A DNA stretch of 64,000 bases from Parabacteroides sp. PFB2-10 (GTDB lineage: Bacteria; Bacteroidota; Bacteroidia; Bacteroidales; Tannerellaceae). A model generated the notes under the pieces. It saw only the letters and a program-made list of their open reading frames with translations. It was not told where the DNA came from and ran no database searches. This document shows, in pieces, positions 35,843 to 43,949 of the stretch. The stretch spans positions 148,857 to 212,856 of the forward strand of contig NZ_JARXWI010000008.1 of assembly GCF_029893085.1 (NCBI RefSeq), given 5' to 3'. The position numbers and the translations under genes are program-made. The number at the start of each line of letters is the position of its first letter. The stretch's first letter is position 1.

Positions 35843-37297
35843 ATGAAGAAAAACAACTATATGGGGCGGCTACTGGCTTTGTTGGCTTTAACAACAGCCA
35901 TGTGTATTGCTTTATATGGTTTACCAGGAGAAATAGGCGGCATTAAGATCCGAAAGGTCGATCTTCTTTCCGATATTCGTGTGAAACAACAACAGATCTC
36001 GCCGCTGGATTCGATCAAACAACTCTTACTACAGCCCGACACATTAGAGGCAGACAGCATCGCAGAACCTGTGGTGGCAGTGAATACAACCCAAACCGAT
36101 TCCGACGCTTTGCAACGCCGGGACTCATTATATAAAGCTTCGCGGGTGGCCGCCAAAAAGACAGCCGATGTCTATATCGAAGACTTTTCGGAAGGACATG
36201 TGGGCTTGAAACGTTTCTTCCGAGCCATAAAGAACTCCTCACAGATGGGACGTCCGGCGCGTGTTGCTTTTATGGGCGATTCGTTTATCGAAGGAGATAT
36301 TATGGTCGGTGATTTCCGCAGCGCTATGCAAAAGGAGTTTGGCGGTCGAGGGGTTGGTTTTGTGCCTATCACCTCTGTGACGGCTCAGTTTCGCCCGACA
36401 GTGGAACATAAAGCCAACGGATGGAAAACCATCTCTATGCTGAAAAACAAGAAAAAGTGTTTTGTGCTTCCCGGAACGGTCTTTCTTCCCGAAAAAGAAA
36501 ACGCGACTATTTCCCTGAAAAATGTCCGCAATAATGCGCTCCTGCAAGAGGTAGAATCTGTCGGACTGATCTATGAAGAGAACCGGCAGACCCGGGTCGA
36601 GCTGGTTTTTACGGATAACGGTTCGACGGATACGATCGCTTCCCAACTTCCTTATACAAACAGGATCACACTGGATCAGATCAAAGGCAATATTACCCAG
36701 GCTTCGTACACTTTTACCGAGACAGATGGTTTCCGCGCTTTAGGTGTTGCGCTGGAAGATATGTCGGGCGTTATCGTTGACAACTTCTCCCTAAGAGGGA
36801 ATTCTGGCATGATACTCGACCGGCTGGATAAGGAAAAATGCCTTGAGTTTGCAGAGATACGTCCGTATGACCTGATCATATTGCAATACGGATTGAATGT
36901 GCTCAGTTCGGAGGTGCTCGATTATGGCTGGTATCGTCAACGAATGATCAACGTGGTCGAACATCTGAAGGAATGTTTCCCCGAATCCGATATCCTTCTA
37001 TTGGGCGTGACCGACAGAAGCCATCAGGTCGATGGAGAATACGAAACAATGCCTGAGGTATTGACGCTGTTGCACGCGCAGCGGCAGATAGCCCAACGCA
37101 CCGGGATTGCTTTCTGGAATATGTATGAAGCGATGGGTGGAGAAAACAGTATGATACAGTATGTTGAAAAGAACTGGGCCAGCAAGGACTACACCCACTT
37201 CAGCTTCCGGGGAGGACGCGAACTGGCCGGTGCCTTGACGAAAGCGATACTCTTTGAAATGAAATTTTATGATGAAGCAGAAACAATACATAACTAA
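35843..37297 (+). CDS. SGNH/GDSL hydrolase, exported, O-acylation operon
   Basis: A 484-aa protein with an N-terminal membrane or signal segment (about 8-26) and a low-complexity spacer to about residue 110. An SGNH esterase domain follows: block I G145-D-S147 (FMGDSFIEGD), block III-like LQYGLNVLSS and a C-terminal SKDYTHFSFRGG in which Asp and His complete the triad. It is followed by a second SGNH protein (29-nt overlap) and an MBOAT acyltransferase. In such sets the SGNH members usually transfer or remove acetyl groups from an exported glycan. ATG 35837 is an equal alternative start. Confidence 0.85.
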   Translation: MKKNNYMGRLLALLALTTAMCIALYGLPGEIGGIKIRKVDLLSDIRVKQQQISPLDSIKQLLLQPDTLEADSIAEPVVAVNTTQTDSDALQRRDSLYKASRVAAKKTADVYIEDFSEGHVGLKRFFRAIKNSSQMGRPARVAFMGDSFIEGDIMVGDFRSAMQKEFGGRGVGFVPITSVTAQFRPTVEHKANGWKTISMLKNKKKCFVLPGTVFLPEKENATISLKNVRNNALLQEVESVGLIYEENRQTRVELVFTDNGSTDTIASQLPYTNRITLDQIKGNITQASYTFTETDGFRALGVALEDMSGVIVDNFSLRGNSGMILDRLDKEKCLEFAEIRPYDLIILQYGLNVLSSEVLDYGWYRQRMINVVEHLKECFPESDILLLGVTDRSHQVDGEYETMPEVLTLLHAQRQIAQRTGIAFWNMYEAMGGENSMIQYVEKNWASKDYTHFSFRGGRELAGALTKAILFEMKFYDEAETIHN

Positions 37298-38648
37298 CCT
37301 GTTTTTTCTGCTTTGCCTAAGTGGAACCATTCTTTGCCTGTCCTCTTTTTCCATGGCAAACATACCAGCTTTCTTACAGGAATGGATTGAAGGAGAAGAG
37401 ACGATCCCGGTGTTGCCGTTCGAAGTGGATTCGCTTGCTCCGGTCACGATTCCTATGATCGACTCACTCTGTATCTTCGATGATCCGGAATGCTCCTTAG
37501 ACTCTTTTTTCAGGGAACTGGATCGGTTGTTGGAAAGAAAGGATACAGTTATCAATATTGTTCATCTGGGCGACTCACATATACAGGCAGGCTATTTTAG
37601 CGGACGCATGATGAGACGCTTGCACGAAGTGTTTGGTAATGCCGGCAGAGGGTGGATCGCTCCGTTTAAGTTATGCAAGACAAACGAACCCGATGATTAT
37701 TTTATTAAATCGGTAGTACAGGGCTGGAATACCGGACGCATCATTCAACAAAACCCCAAAGCGCCTGTTGGCCTGGGAGGGATTGGTATTCAGATCGTAT
37801 CTCCCTCGATCAACCTGGATGTCGTTATCGGACCGGTCAACGGGGCGGGTTATACCTTTAATCAGGCGGTTCTTTACCGTAGCGAAGGCTCCATGCCGAT
37901 GCTGCCTGTCGGAACATTCAGGGATTCGGTGCGGGTATCCTTCTCCGACACAACTATCCAATCGACTATACTGGCCGATACATTCCATATCTCCTGCCTG
38001 ACGGATACGCTTCTTATACAAAGTACGCGACGCAAACAGGGAACGGACACCCTGCTTCCGGCATCAGCCTTTTCCAATAGCTATTACGGATTTAATCTGA
38101 TGAATGGAGGATCGGGCATTCTGTACCATTCCATAGGGGTGAACGGCGCGATGTTCACCCATTATACCAGCCGGGAATACCTGCGCCAGTTAGCCCTATT
38201 GAAGCCCTCTCTATTGATTATTTCATTAGGCACGAATGAGAGCTTCGGAAGACGGTTTAATAGCGCGGGATTTACGGAGCAGGTGCGCGATTTTGTTCGC
38301 CTATTAAAGCAGGAACTACCCCACACGGCCATCTTATTGACTACTCCGGCTGAGTGTTATAAACGAGTGACAGTAAATAAGAAACGCACCTATGTGCGTA
38401 ATGAATATATCGAACAGGTGGCTAAAGCGATTGTGCAGGTAGCTCATGAGGAGGGTATCTCCTGCTGGGATCTGTACTCCGTTACGGGAGGCAAAAACTC
38501 TTATCGCAAATGGTTTGACAAAAAACTATTCGGCAGCGATCGTATTCACTTCACCAAAGAAGGGTATTATGAACAAGGAGAATTGCTTTTCCGGGCATTT
38601 ATAAAGAGTTATAATGAGTATATAAATCGTACGCATGTTACATCCTAA
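37269..38648 (+). CDS. SGNH/GDSL hydrolase, exported, O-acylation operon
   Basis: A 459-aa protein with an N-terminal signal (about 7-30) and an SGNH domain. The nucleophile is in G101-D-S103-H (HLGDSHIQAG); ISLGTNESFG is the block III region; DRIHFTKEGY carries the Asp-His pair. It overlaps the preceding gene by 29 nt and the MBOAT gene by 14 nt, so the three are translationally linked. Unlike the first SGNH protein, its serine is followed by His (GDSH), a form seen in polysaccharide acetyl-esterases/transferases. The acceptor glycan is unknown; peptidoglycan or a surface polysaccharide is possible. Confidence 0.85.
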   Translation: MMKQKQYITNLFFLLCLSGTILCLSSFSMANIPAFLQEWIEGEETIPVLPFEVDSLAPVTIPMIDSLCIFDDPECSLDSFFRELDRLLERKDTVINIVHLGDSHIQAGYFSGRMMRRLHEVFGNAGRGWIAPFKLCKTNEPDDYFIKSVVQGWNTGRIIQQNPKAPVGLGGIGIQIVSPSINLDVVIGPVNGAGYTFNQAVLYRSEGSMPMLPVGTFRDSVRVSFSDTTIQSTILADTFHISCLTDTLLIQSTRRKQGTDTLLPASAFSNSYYGFNLMNGGSGILYHSIGVNGAMFTHYTSREYLRQLALLKPSLLIISLGTNESFGRRFNSAGFTEQVRDFVRLLKQELPHTAILLTTPAECYKRVTVNKKRTYVRNEYIEQVAKAIVQVAHEEGISCWDLYSVTGGKNSYRKWFDKKLFGSDRIHFTKEGYYEQGELLFRAFIKSYNEYINRTHVTS

Positions 38649-40203
38649 TTGGTTCCCCTCCTTTTTCTCACCGGAAAACTTTCATTTTTCCACCGAGAAA
38701 CTGGCGGATCTACTTGTATATCATCGGGAGACTCCCCTACTTTTCAGTAGTGGGTTGTTCTTTTTCCTTTTTATAGGATTCCTGATTATCTATATGTCGC
38801 TGCGCAATAACAGGACGGCTCGCTTTGTGTATGTCGTGTTGTTCTCTCTTTATTTCTACTATAAAAGCAGTGGTTTTTGGTTTATTCTGCTCCTGATCAC
38901 TGCCACTTCCGACTTTTATATTGCGCAGGGAATAACGGGTTTCACTTCTGTTACCAAGAAAAAAATATTGGTTGCGCTTAGCTTGATTATCAATCTGGGT
39001 ATGCTGGCCTATTTCAAATACTTCAATTTCCTGTATGACATAGGGGTTTCTCTGGTGAACCAGATGGGACATCTCTTCGGAAATGAGGCATGGCAGGCAT
39101 TGCCGGTGAAGCGGTTCGATATATTCCTCCCGGTAGGGATCTCTTTCTTCACCTTTCAAAGTTTAAGCTATGTGATTGATACCTATCGCGGCAAGCTGCA
39201 ACCTTTGACGCGATGGATAGATTATCTTTTCTACGTCTCCTTTTTCCCGCAGTTGGTGGCCGGTCCGATTGTGCGCGCCCGCGACTTCATTCCTCAAATG
39301 TTCAAGCCGCTAAAGGTGACGAAATCGGAATTTGGAGAAGGGTTGTTCCTGGTCTTTTGCGGGTTGTTCAAGAAGGTGGTGATCTCCGATTATATCAGCA
39401 TTAATTTTGTCGATCGTATATTTGATGCGCCGTTATTATACACCGGTTTTGAGAATCTCATGGGGGTCTATGGCTATGCCCTGCAGATCTATTGCGACTT
39501 CTCCGGGTATTCGGATATGGCTATCGGGATCGCGCTTTTGTTGGGCTTCCGCTTTAATATAAACTTCGACGCACCTTATCAGTCGGCTACCATCACCGAG
39601 TTCTGGCGGCGTTGGCATATTTCCCTCTCTTCCTGGCTGAAAGATTATTTATACATCTCCCTGGGAGGCAATCGCAAAGGAAAGATCCGCACCTATCTGA
39701 ACCTGATGATCACCATGCTATTGGGAGGTCTGTGGCATGGTGCTTCGATGAATTTTATTATATGGGGCGGATTACACGGTGTTTCCCTGGCTGTTCATAA
39801 ATTTGTCATAGGGCGTTTCAGCAGTTTTAAGAAGGTTGGCGAAGAGATGTCGCCGCTTCGAAGAGTGTTAGGTATTATATTCACCTTTCACTTGGTCTGC
39901 CTGGGCTGGATCCTGTTCAGGGCCGATTCCATGCAAACAGCCGGAGAGGTATTGGGACAGATCTTTTCTCATTTCCATCCAGAAATAATAGGACAGTTCA
40001 TTGCCGGCTACAAAGGTGTTACTTTCTTGATGATCTTAGGCTTTGTTCTTCATTTCACGCCAAGGAGTTGGGATATGAAAGCCCGGAAGTTTGTCACGAA
40101 TGCCCCGTTGTTTGTACAGGCCTTGATATTGGTTATTCTGATCTTTATCATCATTCAGGTGAAGAGTGCCGGAGTACAACCTTTTATTTACTTCCAGTTT
40201 TAA
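38635..40203 (+). CDS. MBOAT family membrane-bound O-acyltransferase (AlgI-like)
   Basis: A 522-aa multi-pass membrane enzyme that moves an acyl group from a cytosolic donor across the membrane to an exported acceptor. Signature segments are VGISFFTFQSLSYVIDTYRG, ALQIYCDFSGYSDMAIG, EFWRRWHISLSSWLKDYLYI and LLGGLWHGASMNFIIWGGLHG, which contains the catalytic His. It resembles AlgI/PatA/DltB-like proteins and is paired with two SGNH partners, as in alginate or peptidoglycan O-acetylation systems. A long shared hairpin terminator follows. Confidence 0.94.
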   Translation: MLHPNWFPSFFSPENFHFSTEKLADLLVYHRETPLLFSSGLFFFLFIGFLIIYMSLRNNRTARFVYVVLFSLYFYYKSSGFWFILLLITATSDFYIAQGITGFTSVTKKKILVALSLIINLGMLAYFKYFNFLYDIGVSLVNQMGHLFGNEAWQALPVKRFDIFLPVGISFFTFQSLSYVIDTYRGKLQPLTRWIDYLFYVSFFPQLVAGPIVRARDFIPQMFKPLKVTKSEFGEGLFLVFCGLFKKVVISDYISINFVDRIFDAPLLYTGFENLMGVYGYALQIYCDFSGYSDMAIGIALLLGFRFNINFDAPYQSATITEFWRRWHISLSSWLKDYLYISLGGNRKGKIRTYLNLMITMLLGGLWHGASMNFIIWGGLHGVSLAVHKFVIGRFSSFKKVGEEMSPLRRVLGIIFTFHLVCLGWILFRADSMQTAGEVLGQIFSHFHPEIIGQFIAGYKGVTFLMILGFVLHFTPRSWDMKARKFVTNAPLFVQALILVILIFIIIQVKSAGVQPFIYFQF

Positions 40204-40223
40204 CACTCACTTCAAAACAAAAA

Positions 40224-40264
40224 GGCTGAGTAAAAAGTGATAATCGTTCACTCTTTACCCAGCC
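40224..40264. terminator. Bidirectional terminator
   Basis: A nearly perfect 17-bp inverted repeat (40224-40240 with 40248-40264, two mismatches, 7-nt loop) lies between the converging MBOAT and heavy-metal-associated genes. Confidence 0.8.
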
Positions 40265-40285
40265 CCCGGATATCTTACAAGAGGC

Positions 40286-40597
40286 CTACTTCGCCTTTTC
40301 TTTGACAGGAACGGCCTCCATGCCTATCTTCTTAAAAGCAGCTACAATATCCTTTTCAGATGTTTTGTCCGTACGGTAGGTCACTTCCGCCGTATGGGTA
40401 GGCAAGTCGCATTTGAGATCGGTCACGCCCTTTTCAAAGGCGATGTTCTTTTCCACTTTCTTCACGCAGTTAGCACAATCCATGCCTTCTACCTGGAATT
40501 TCACTGTCTCCTTGTTACTCTTTTTCTTCGCGTCTTGCGCATTGGCCATTGAGAAGCTGAAAAGCGCGCAAAGCATCAATAATAAAACTCTTTTCAT
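40286..40597 (-). CDS. Exported heavy-metal-associated (HMA) domain protein
   Basis: A 103-aa protein with a signal peptide (about 1-20, ANAQ) and one HMA domain. It carries the metal-binding CxxC at Cys41-Cys44 (GMDCANC) and a beta-alpha-beta-beta-alpha-beta layout to the end. It therefore acts as a periplasmic copper- or mercury-type chaperone, like MerP. It starts 34 nt after the TonB receptor gene, in the same operon. The metal is not determined by the sequence. Confidence 0.9.
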   Translation of the reverse strand: MKRVLLLMLCALFSFSMANAQDAKKKSNKETVKFQVEGMDCANCVKKVEKNIAFEKGVTDLKCDLPTHTAEVTYRTDKTSEKDIVAAFKKIGMEAVPVKEKAK

Positions 40598-40631
40598 GAT
40601 AATACATTTTTATTGGTGTGAAAAAATCTTT

Positions 40632-42851
40632 TTATAAATCTCTGTCTATATTGAAACGCATGCCGATATAAATCGTCCGTCCATGTACCGGTCCCCAGAC
40701 CATAGAGCCATCGAATAGGTCGCCCCTCGGCTCGTTGGCCTGTATGATAGGGTTCTTCTGGGTGTAATCGAACATGTTTTCTGCTCCGGCATAGACCGAC
40801 CATCTGCGGAAATACTTCGTGATCTGCGCGTTCCATACCTGATAAGAGCCATAATGCGTATCCCATAACGGATTCGCCTTGTCGGGTTCCGGCATGCGTC
40901 CGCCTCCGTTGAATTGCCCGGTCAGGTCGAACTGCCATTTCTTCAAAGGAGTCTGATAGGAGGCTGTTACCAGGCCTTTGTAATCGCTCATAAGCGGCTT
41001 ACGCATACGGGTAGTCTGACCTTCCGCGTTGCGGTAGTCGGTTTTCGCGTCCGTATAGCGGTAGGCAGCCGTCAAGGTGAAGCCACGGAAGAAGGGATAA
41101 GTCGCCTCGATCTGGTAGCTATTGGAATAGGATTTTCCATCCAGGTTATAGAAACGAACAGCATGCGGATCGCTATCCATATCGACCACTACCTGCTTGA
41201 GGAAATTGGTATAATACCATTCCGCATTCAGGGTCAGCTCTTTGCCGAACAAAGGGATGTAAAACGATGCATTCAATCCGGTATTCCAAGCCTCTTCCTG
41301 ATCCAGGTTATCGGCAATATCCATCCGGCGACTGCTGGCCAACAGGTAGTTATTCTCCGCCAACACATTCGCCGTGCGGAAACCTTTCCCGGCAGAAGCG
41401 CGTAGGTTCAACCATTCGGTCGGATTATACTTCAGGTGAATACGTGGTGTTACAAAGAAATCATACAACGAGCTATAGTCGGCACGCACGCCTGCCAGCA
41501 TGATAAACTTATCATTCAGGTTGTAGGTGTACTGCACATAGGCACCGGGCACCACCTCCGAACGATTAAATTCATTCACCGTTCCCGCTTGCGTCAGATT
41601 CTCCGTGAAGCCATCGTAATTAAGGCTTAAGCCGGTGCTCAGGCTATGAGCCGGCGAGAACTCCTTTTCATACAATAGGCTGGCATACACATTGTTCTGA
41701 TAAATATTGTAGGGCGTACGGTCATACATCGACTTCTGCTCATGGTAGGATCCGGACAGGATCAACGCCATGCTTTCTACCTGCTCCGTATCGATAATAT
41801 AGGCCTGTTTGGTGAATCCCTCCACCCGGTTGGTATTGAGCTTGATCTGATAGGGATCGGCGATTCCTTTGTTGGTCACCTGCCCACCCGTACGGTTTTC
41901 ATGCAGATAGCGCACCCCGTATTGAGCCACATAATTATCGGTTTTATGATACCAGCGGTTCATCAGATTGACCTGTTCCTTCAACGGCATATCGAGGAAA
42001 CCATCGTCGTTAGCGTCATGCTGCTTACTATCGTTCGAATAATGTACCAACAACCCGGTCGACACATTCTCATTGATATGCCAGGAAGCATCCGCATTAC
42101 CCTCATATCGCCCGGCATCGCTGGCAAACAGGTTGGCCGAAACGATATCCGCCGTGGGAGGCTTTTTGAATTCCACATTGATCTGACCGGCCAGGGCTTC
42201 ATAGCCATTCTTCACCGAAGAGGTTCCTTTCGACACCTGTATGCTCTCCATCCAGGCTCCGGGCACATAATCCAAGCCATACAGCGAGGCAGCTCCCCGG
42301 AAGTTCGGATAGTTTTCCGTCAACATCTGCACATAGGTACCCGACAAACCCAATAGTTTGATCTGCCGCGCACCGGTTGAAGCATCGGCATAAGAGACAT
42401 CCACCGAAGGATTGGTCTCGAAGCTTTCCGCCAGGTTGCAACAAGCCGCACGGCATAATTCGTCATAGGTGATTTTCTGTGTCTGCACCACACTGGTACG
42501 GGAAGCTATCGTCCCCATACGGCGCTCGCTTACAACCACCTCCTGCAGTTCCACTACGCTCTTCAGATTGATACGCAACGGTTCTGTTGGGTTGGCAACA
42601 GTCAATATCTCTGTGGTATATCCAATATAACTGATCACCAGGCGCTGGCTGTTAGCCTTGGGTGCCAGTTCAAAATAGCCGTCTATATTCGAGGTGGTTC
42701 CCGTCTGGGTTCCCTCCCAATAGACATTGGCTCCGATCACAGGCTGATTACTTTCATCATATACATAGCCTTTGACAACATTCCCTTCGGCAAGAGCTGT
42801 CGTCAAAAAGACTATATTAACAAACATACTTAATATAAATTGTCTGAACAT
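40632..42851 (-). CDS. TonB-dependent receptor, probable metal uptake
   Basis: A 739-aa outer-membrane receptor. The order is: signal peptide (about 1-21), a carboxypeptidase-regulatory-like domain (about 22-95, GYVYDESNQPVIGANVYWEG), a TonB-box-like linker (LQEVVVSERRMGTI), a plug with the unusual Cys-rich turn ELCRAACCNLAESFE, and a beta-barrel ending in YIGMRFNIDRDL. No SusD partner exists, so it imports a small ligand. Its operon partners are an HMA protein and a Cys/His-rich protein, so copper or a related metal complex is the best guess. Confidence 0.9.
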   Translation of the reverse strand: MFRQFILSMFVNIVFLTTALAEGNVVKGYVYDESNQPVIGANVYWEGTQTGTTSNIDGYFELAPKANSQRLVISYIGYTTEILTVANPTEPLRINLKSVVELQEVVVSERRMGTIASRTSVVQTQKITYDELCRAACCNLAESFETNPSVDVSYADASTGARQIKLLGLSGTYVQMLTENYPNFRGAASLYGLDYVPGAWMESIQVSKGTSSVKNGYEALAGQINVEFKKPPTADIVSANLFASDAGRYEGNADASWHINENVSTGLLVHYSNDSKQHDANDDGFLDMPLKEQVNLMNRWYHKTDNYVAQYGVRYLHENRTGGQVTNKGIADPYQIKLNTNRVEGFTKQAYIIDTEQVESMALILSGSYHEQKSMYDRTPYNIYQNNVYASLLYEKEFSPAHSLSTGLSLNYDGFTENLTQAGTVNEFNRSEVVPGAYVQYTYNLNDKFIMLAGVRADYSSLYDFFVTPRIHLKYNPTEWLNLRASAGKGFRTANVLAENNYLLASSRRMDIADNLDQEEAWNTGLNASFYIPLFGKELTLNAEWYYTNFLKQVVVDMDSDPHAVRFYNLDGKSYSNSYQIEATYPFFRGFTLTAAYRYTDAKTDYRNAEGQTTRMRKPLMSDYKGLVTASYQTPLKKWQFDLTGQFNGGGRMPEPDKANPLWDTHYGSYQVWNAQITKYFRRWSVYAGAENMFDYTQKNPIIQANEPRGDLFDGSMVWGPVHGRTIYIGMRFNIDRDL

Positions 42852-43012
42852 TTTTCTTTTGATTTAATTTTATTTTCGGAAATACTCACTGGGCCATCCT
42901 GGAAAGCCCAATAAGCCGCCATAAGCTAAACCGATACCCAAAGGCAAAAAGCCCTTTCAGGCGTATAGGTAAAGCCCATCGCTTCCTAAGGCACACAAAT
43001 GCCTCTACCCCG

Positions 43013-43450
43013 CTAAATCAAAAGAGTAGTCAGCAAAGAAAGATATGTCTCCGGCGGGAGTGGCGGACCATTCGGCAGAACCGCCTCCATTTTGCTGGCT
43101 ATAGGAAAGAGAGTTGTAGATAAAAGTGATCCGTCTATCACAAACAGATCGATCACAATCGGATCAAGGTTTTGCTTAGCCACCTGTTCGAAGTCCCAGT
43201 CGAAATAGACTCTTTCCAAATCGCAACACATTTCATTGGAATGGCTAATGGCGTTTGTGCCCGCCTCAAAAACCGGTACTTCATCATGGCTATGCCCATG
43301 TATTTCGCAGCATTTCTCAGAAGTCAATACTTCTACACCGGCATCCCGGCAATCATTGCAGCAAAAAGAGATAATATTGACACCGGCTCCTCCGTAAAAG
43401 ACCAGAATAGCCATCAAAAAAGTGAATGTATATGTCAATATCTTCTTCAT
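43013..43450 (-). CDS. Small Cys/His-rich exported protein of the metal operon
   Basis: A 145-aa protein starting MKKILTYTFTF (ATG 43450) with one N-terminal hydrophobic segment. Metal-ligand clusters follow: CCNDC, CCEIHGHSHDE and MCCD. A Pro-rich motif (PPLPPET) lies near the end. The layout resembles the poorly characterised Bacteroidetes 'HYC_CC_PP' proteins, but I am unsure of membership. It is the first gene before the TonB receptor (161-nt gap) and HMA genes, so a metal-sensing or metal-handling role is likely. An upstream TTG start (43459) would lie inside the promoter box, which is only 6 nt from ATG 43450. Confidence 0.75.
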   Translation of the reverse strand: MKKILTYTFTFLMAILVFYGGAGVNIISFCCNDCRDAGVEVLTSEKCCEIHGHSHDEVPVFEAGTNAISHSNEMCCDLERVYFDWDFEQVAKQNLDPIVIDLFVIDGSLLSTTLFPIASKMEAVLPNGPPLPPETYLSLLTTLLI

Positions 43451-43456
43451 TGTTAG

Positions 43457-43464
43457 CAAAGATA
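43457..43464 (-). promoter_or_regulatory. -7 box for the metal operon
   Basis: The minus strand reads TATCTTTG, an exact consensus. Its downstream edge is 6 nt from ATG 43450, so the transcript is predicted to have little or no leader. Confidence 0.5.
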
Positions 43465-43539
43465 GGCGCTTTTGTTATAAAACAGGCTTTTTTTTAATAA
43501 TATTAACTATGGGTCATGCGGCCTGATAACTGTTCAGCC

Positions 43540-43641
43540 AAAGTCCGCAAGGACTTTCATTTTGGATAACCCCGGGTGCCAACCCGGGGTTATGGATTAC
43601 TCCCCACTCTGAACCCCGAAATGGGTTCAACCCGCTACGGG
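43540..43641. repeat. Multi-hairpin GC-rich intergenic repeat
   Basis: Four consecutive stem-loops lie here: AAAGTCC/GGACTTT (43540-43557), an 11-bp perfect stem TAACCCCGGGT (43567-43577 with 43582-43592), GAACCC/GGGTTC (43612-43628) and CCCG/CGGG (43631-43641). The GAACCC/GGGTTC stem recurs in the block at the right end of the window. This block and copy C of the dispersed repeat fill the 499-bp gap before metA. Confidence 0.7.
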
Positions 43642-43663
43642 GCTGTTTTATTATTATTAATTT

Positions 43664-43836
43664 ATGTTAATTTACCTGTTTCGTCAAAAACCTCCAATTT
43701 ACGATTTGTAATTTCCGCCCGACTTTGCGCGCAAAAAAGCGGGACTTCGGAGACAAACTCCCGGGAGAAACACTTTTTAACGTATGGATTTGTAAGCAAA
43801 ACAGCCGTTTTGCTTACAATCGACATTTTAACATTT
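43664..43836 (-). repeat. Dispersed structured repeat (copy C, left end shortened)
   Basis: It carries the AATTTACGATTTGTAATTT segment, GCGCGCAAAAAAG, CTCCCGGGAG (43758-43767) and the 26-nt hairpin (43792-43817). The GTTTAC/GTAAAC arms found at the end of copies A and B are missing or degraded. On the minus strand it reads towards the Cys/His-rich gene, 200 bp away. On the other side lies the metA promoter. Confidence 0.88.
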
Positions 43837-43918
43837 GCGAAATAAGCCATCTTTCTCCGTCCTCTCTTTTTTCTGTTTTGAAAATAAAACGTAAATCGAT
43901 AATACAGCCTAAAAACAC

Positions 43919-43926
43919 TATCTTTG
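43919..43926 (+). promoter_or_regulatory. -7 box for metA
   Basis: TATCTTTG, an exact consensus, 23 nt before ATG 43950. It shows that the open frame upstream (to 43725) is not part of the gene; that frame runs through repeat copy C. Confidence 0.7.
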
Positions 43927-43949
43927 CATCATATAAAACAACTACTATT

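Noticed and set aside
40204..40285. tRNA-like structure between the MBOAT and HMA genes
   Set aside because: There is a single long imperfect stem with no cloverleaf or anticodon arm. A bidirectional terminator explains it.
43725..43949. N-terminal extension of MetA
   Set aside because: The frame crosses repeat copy C and the -7 box at 43919. The conserved MetA start is MPLNVQENLPA at 43950.
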